The translations under genes were made by a program, and so were the position numbers. From Ohtaekwangia sp966211525 (GTDB lineage Bacteria > Bacteroidota > Bacteroidia > Cytophagales > Cyclobacteriaceae), in assembly GCA_966211525.1 (NCBI GenBank), contig CBIHOZ010000004.1, positions 1 through 64,000 of the forward strand: a stretch of 64,000 nt of DNA, in the 5' to 3' direction. The notes under the pieces are model-generated. The model saw only the letters and a program-made list of their open reading frames with translations. It had not been told where the DNA came from and did no database searches. Below are positions 63,393 to 64,000 of the stretch, in pieces; the first letter of the stretch is position 1; each line of letters begins with the position of its first letter.

Positions 63393-63999
63393 GGAGTTGA
63401 TAGATACGATCTGCTGTTTCCCCCATCGTTAAACTTTCCATATTGTAACGGCTTCGGCAAAAATCATAGTGCTCCAGAATCTGATGTAGTCCCGCTATAC
63501 TTTGCTCCGGAAAACTTCCAAAGTTGTGCGGATGCCACCATAAATGGTATACTTCTCCCCGCTTAGCTGCACGTTCCAGTTCGCTCTTGATCCTGTTGAT
63601 CTTCATTGCATTCAGAAAATATTCAGAAGGCCGGTAAGGTCGTAACAACCTGCTGGCAGGTAAACACAACGGAAGGCCTGTACGCACTTCTACCGTGTCC
63701 AACGTATAAGTATTTTTCTTGCCTATAGGTATATATGCATCTGCACCACGATTGAGGCGCTTCAACATCGATTCGTTTTGAGTACTGCGAATATTCCAGA
63801 ACCAGTCGCGAGGATTATCACGCACCGTTACAAACCCTTCTTCATAGCAAGCGCGAAGGTAATCTTCATTGAACTGATTTCGCGGAAAGACTAACGATCT
63901 TAATTTTTTACCATACAATGCTGCTGACTGTTGTGCTGCACGAAGATCAGCACGGAATTGTTCAACGGTCTGCCCTGCTTCATTACAATAGTAGTGAGC
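63379..63999 (-). CDS. Polysaccharide deacetylase family protein, 5'-truncated
   Basis: C-terminal part of a NodB-type carbohydrate esterase; the frame stays open to the right edge. The TTG at 63918 is not a real start because conserved residues precede it (AHYYCNEAG...). Visible family pieces are LRSLVFPRNQFNEDYL, YHLWWHPHNFGSFPE with a metal/active-site-like His pair, and the final LTMGETADRI. It would remove acetyl groups from surface glycan. It overlaps the glycosyltransferase gene by 14 bases. Confidence 0.82.
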   Translation of the reverse strand, partial: AHYYCNEAGQTVEQFRADLRAAQQSAALYGKKLRSLVFPRNQFNEDYLRACYEEGFVTVRDNPRDWFWNIRSTQNESMLKRLNRGADAYIPIGKKNTYTLDTVEVRTGLPLCLPASRLLRPYRPSEYFLNAMKINRIKSELERAAKRGEVYHLWWHPHNFGSFPEQSIAGLHQILEHYDFCRSRYNMESLTMGETADRIYQLHGKN

Positions 64000-64000
64000 G

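Overview
The window is a single gene-dense stretch of chromosome from a member of the Bacteroidota, most likely order Cytophagales. The reasons are a type IX secretion cargo tail (YPNP...), Bacteroidota-type promoters (TTTG, about 20 bases, TAnnTTTG), BACON-domain lipoproteins, an MtaB/SucC/suf gene complement, and an exosortase-F locus. No insertion sequence, prophage, CRISPR array or rRNA was found. The two edges cut a lactonase-type propeller gene (left) and a polysaccharide deacetylase gene (right).

Layout. Bases 1-7.8 kb hold surface lipoproteins for beta-glucan breakdown (GH12, BACON-BACON-GH5), a CAP-domain lipoprotein and a large periplasmic-sensing histidine kinase. Bases 8.2-15.4 kb hold housekeeping minus-strand genes (DlgD-like reductase, OmpA-family protein, alpha/beta hydrolase, DoxX, a conserved orphan, TerB-like protein, FadD). 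Bases 15.58-15.97 kb encode two tandem, terminator-ended tRNA-like RNAs with leucine-tRNA-like D and T arms, oversized variable arms and an anticodon loop lacking U33; an Lrp/AsnC regulator diverges from them. Bases 16.8-22.9 kb are the suf iron-sulfur operon (sufB-C-D-S-E, DUF59, bacilliredoxin). Bases 23-31.5 kb carry an M16 protease, a Na+/H+ antiporter, an SDR epimerase, an APS reductase, pterin genes and a MarR regulator.

Bases 31.5-41.5 kb carry an aconitase with a 146-residue histone-like lysine tail, L-2-hydroxyglutarate oxidase, and topoisomerase IV (parE, parC). The parC tail is also basic, and a second open frame begins at an A10 tract within it. Bases 41.6-44.6 kb are a TPP-riboswitch operon of unusual content: methyltransferase, AIR-synthase-like protein, ThiE-like protein, Trm112-like protein. 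Then come a phosphohexomutase, mtaB, lolD, sucC and a PorG-like barrel.

Bases 51.2-64 kb, all on the minus strand, form a glycan and protein-sorting locus: CapD/PglF-like dehydratase, a PID-CTERM mini-protein, a 1594-residue type IX cargo, PglE-like aminotransferase, exosortase XrtF with its partner, two PglD-like acetyltransferases, a PglC-like sugar transferase, a GT4 glycosyltransferase and a deacetylase. The genes overlap or nearly abut in several places. Together they suggest assembly of a bacillosamine-type glycan linked to surface protein anchoring.

The strongest candidates for something undescribed are the tandem tRNA-like RNAs, the aconitase-histone-tail fusion, the TPP-controlled operon and the XrtF/PID-CTERM/glycan locus.
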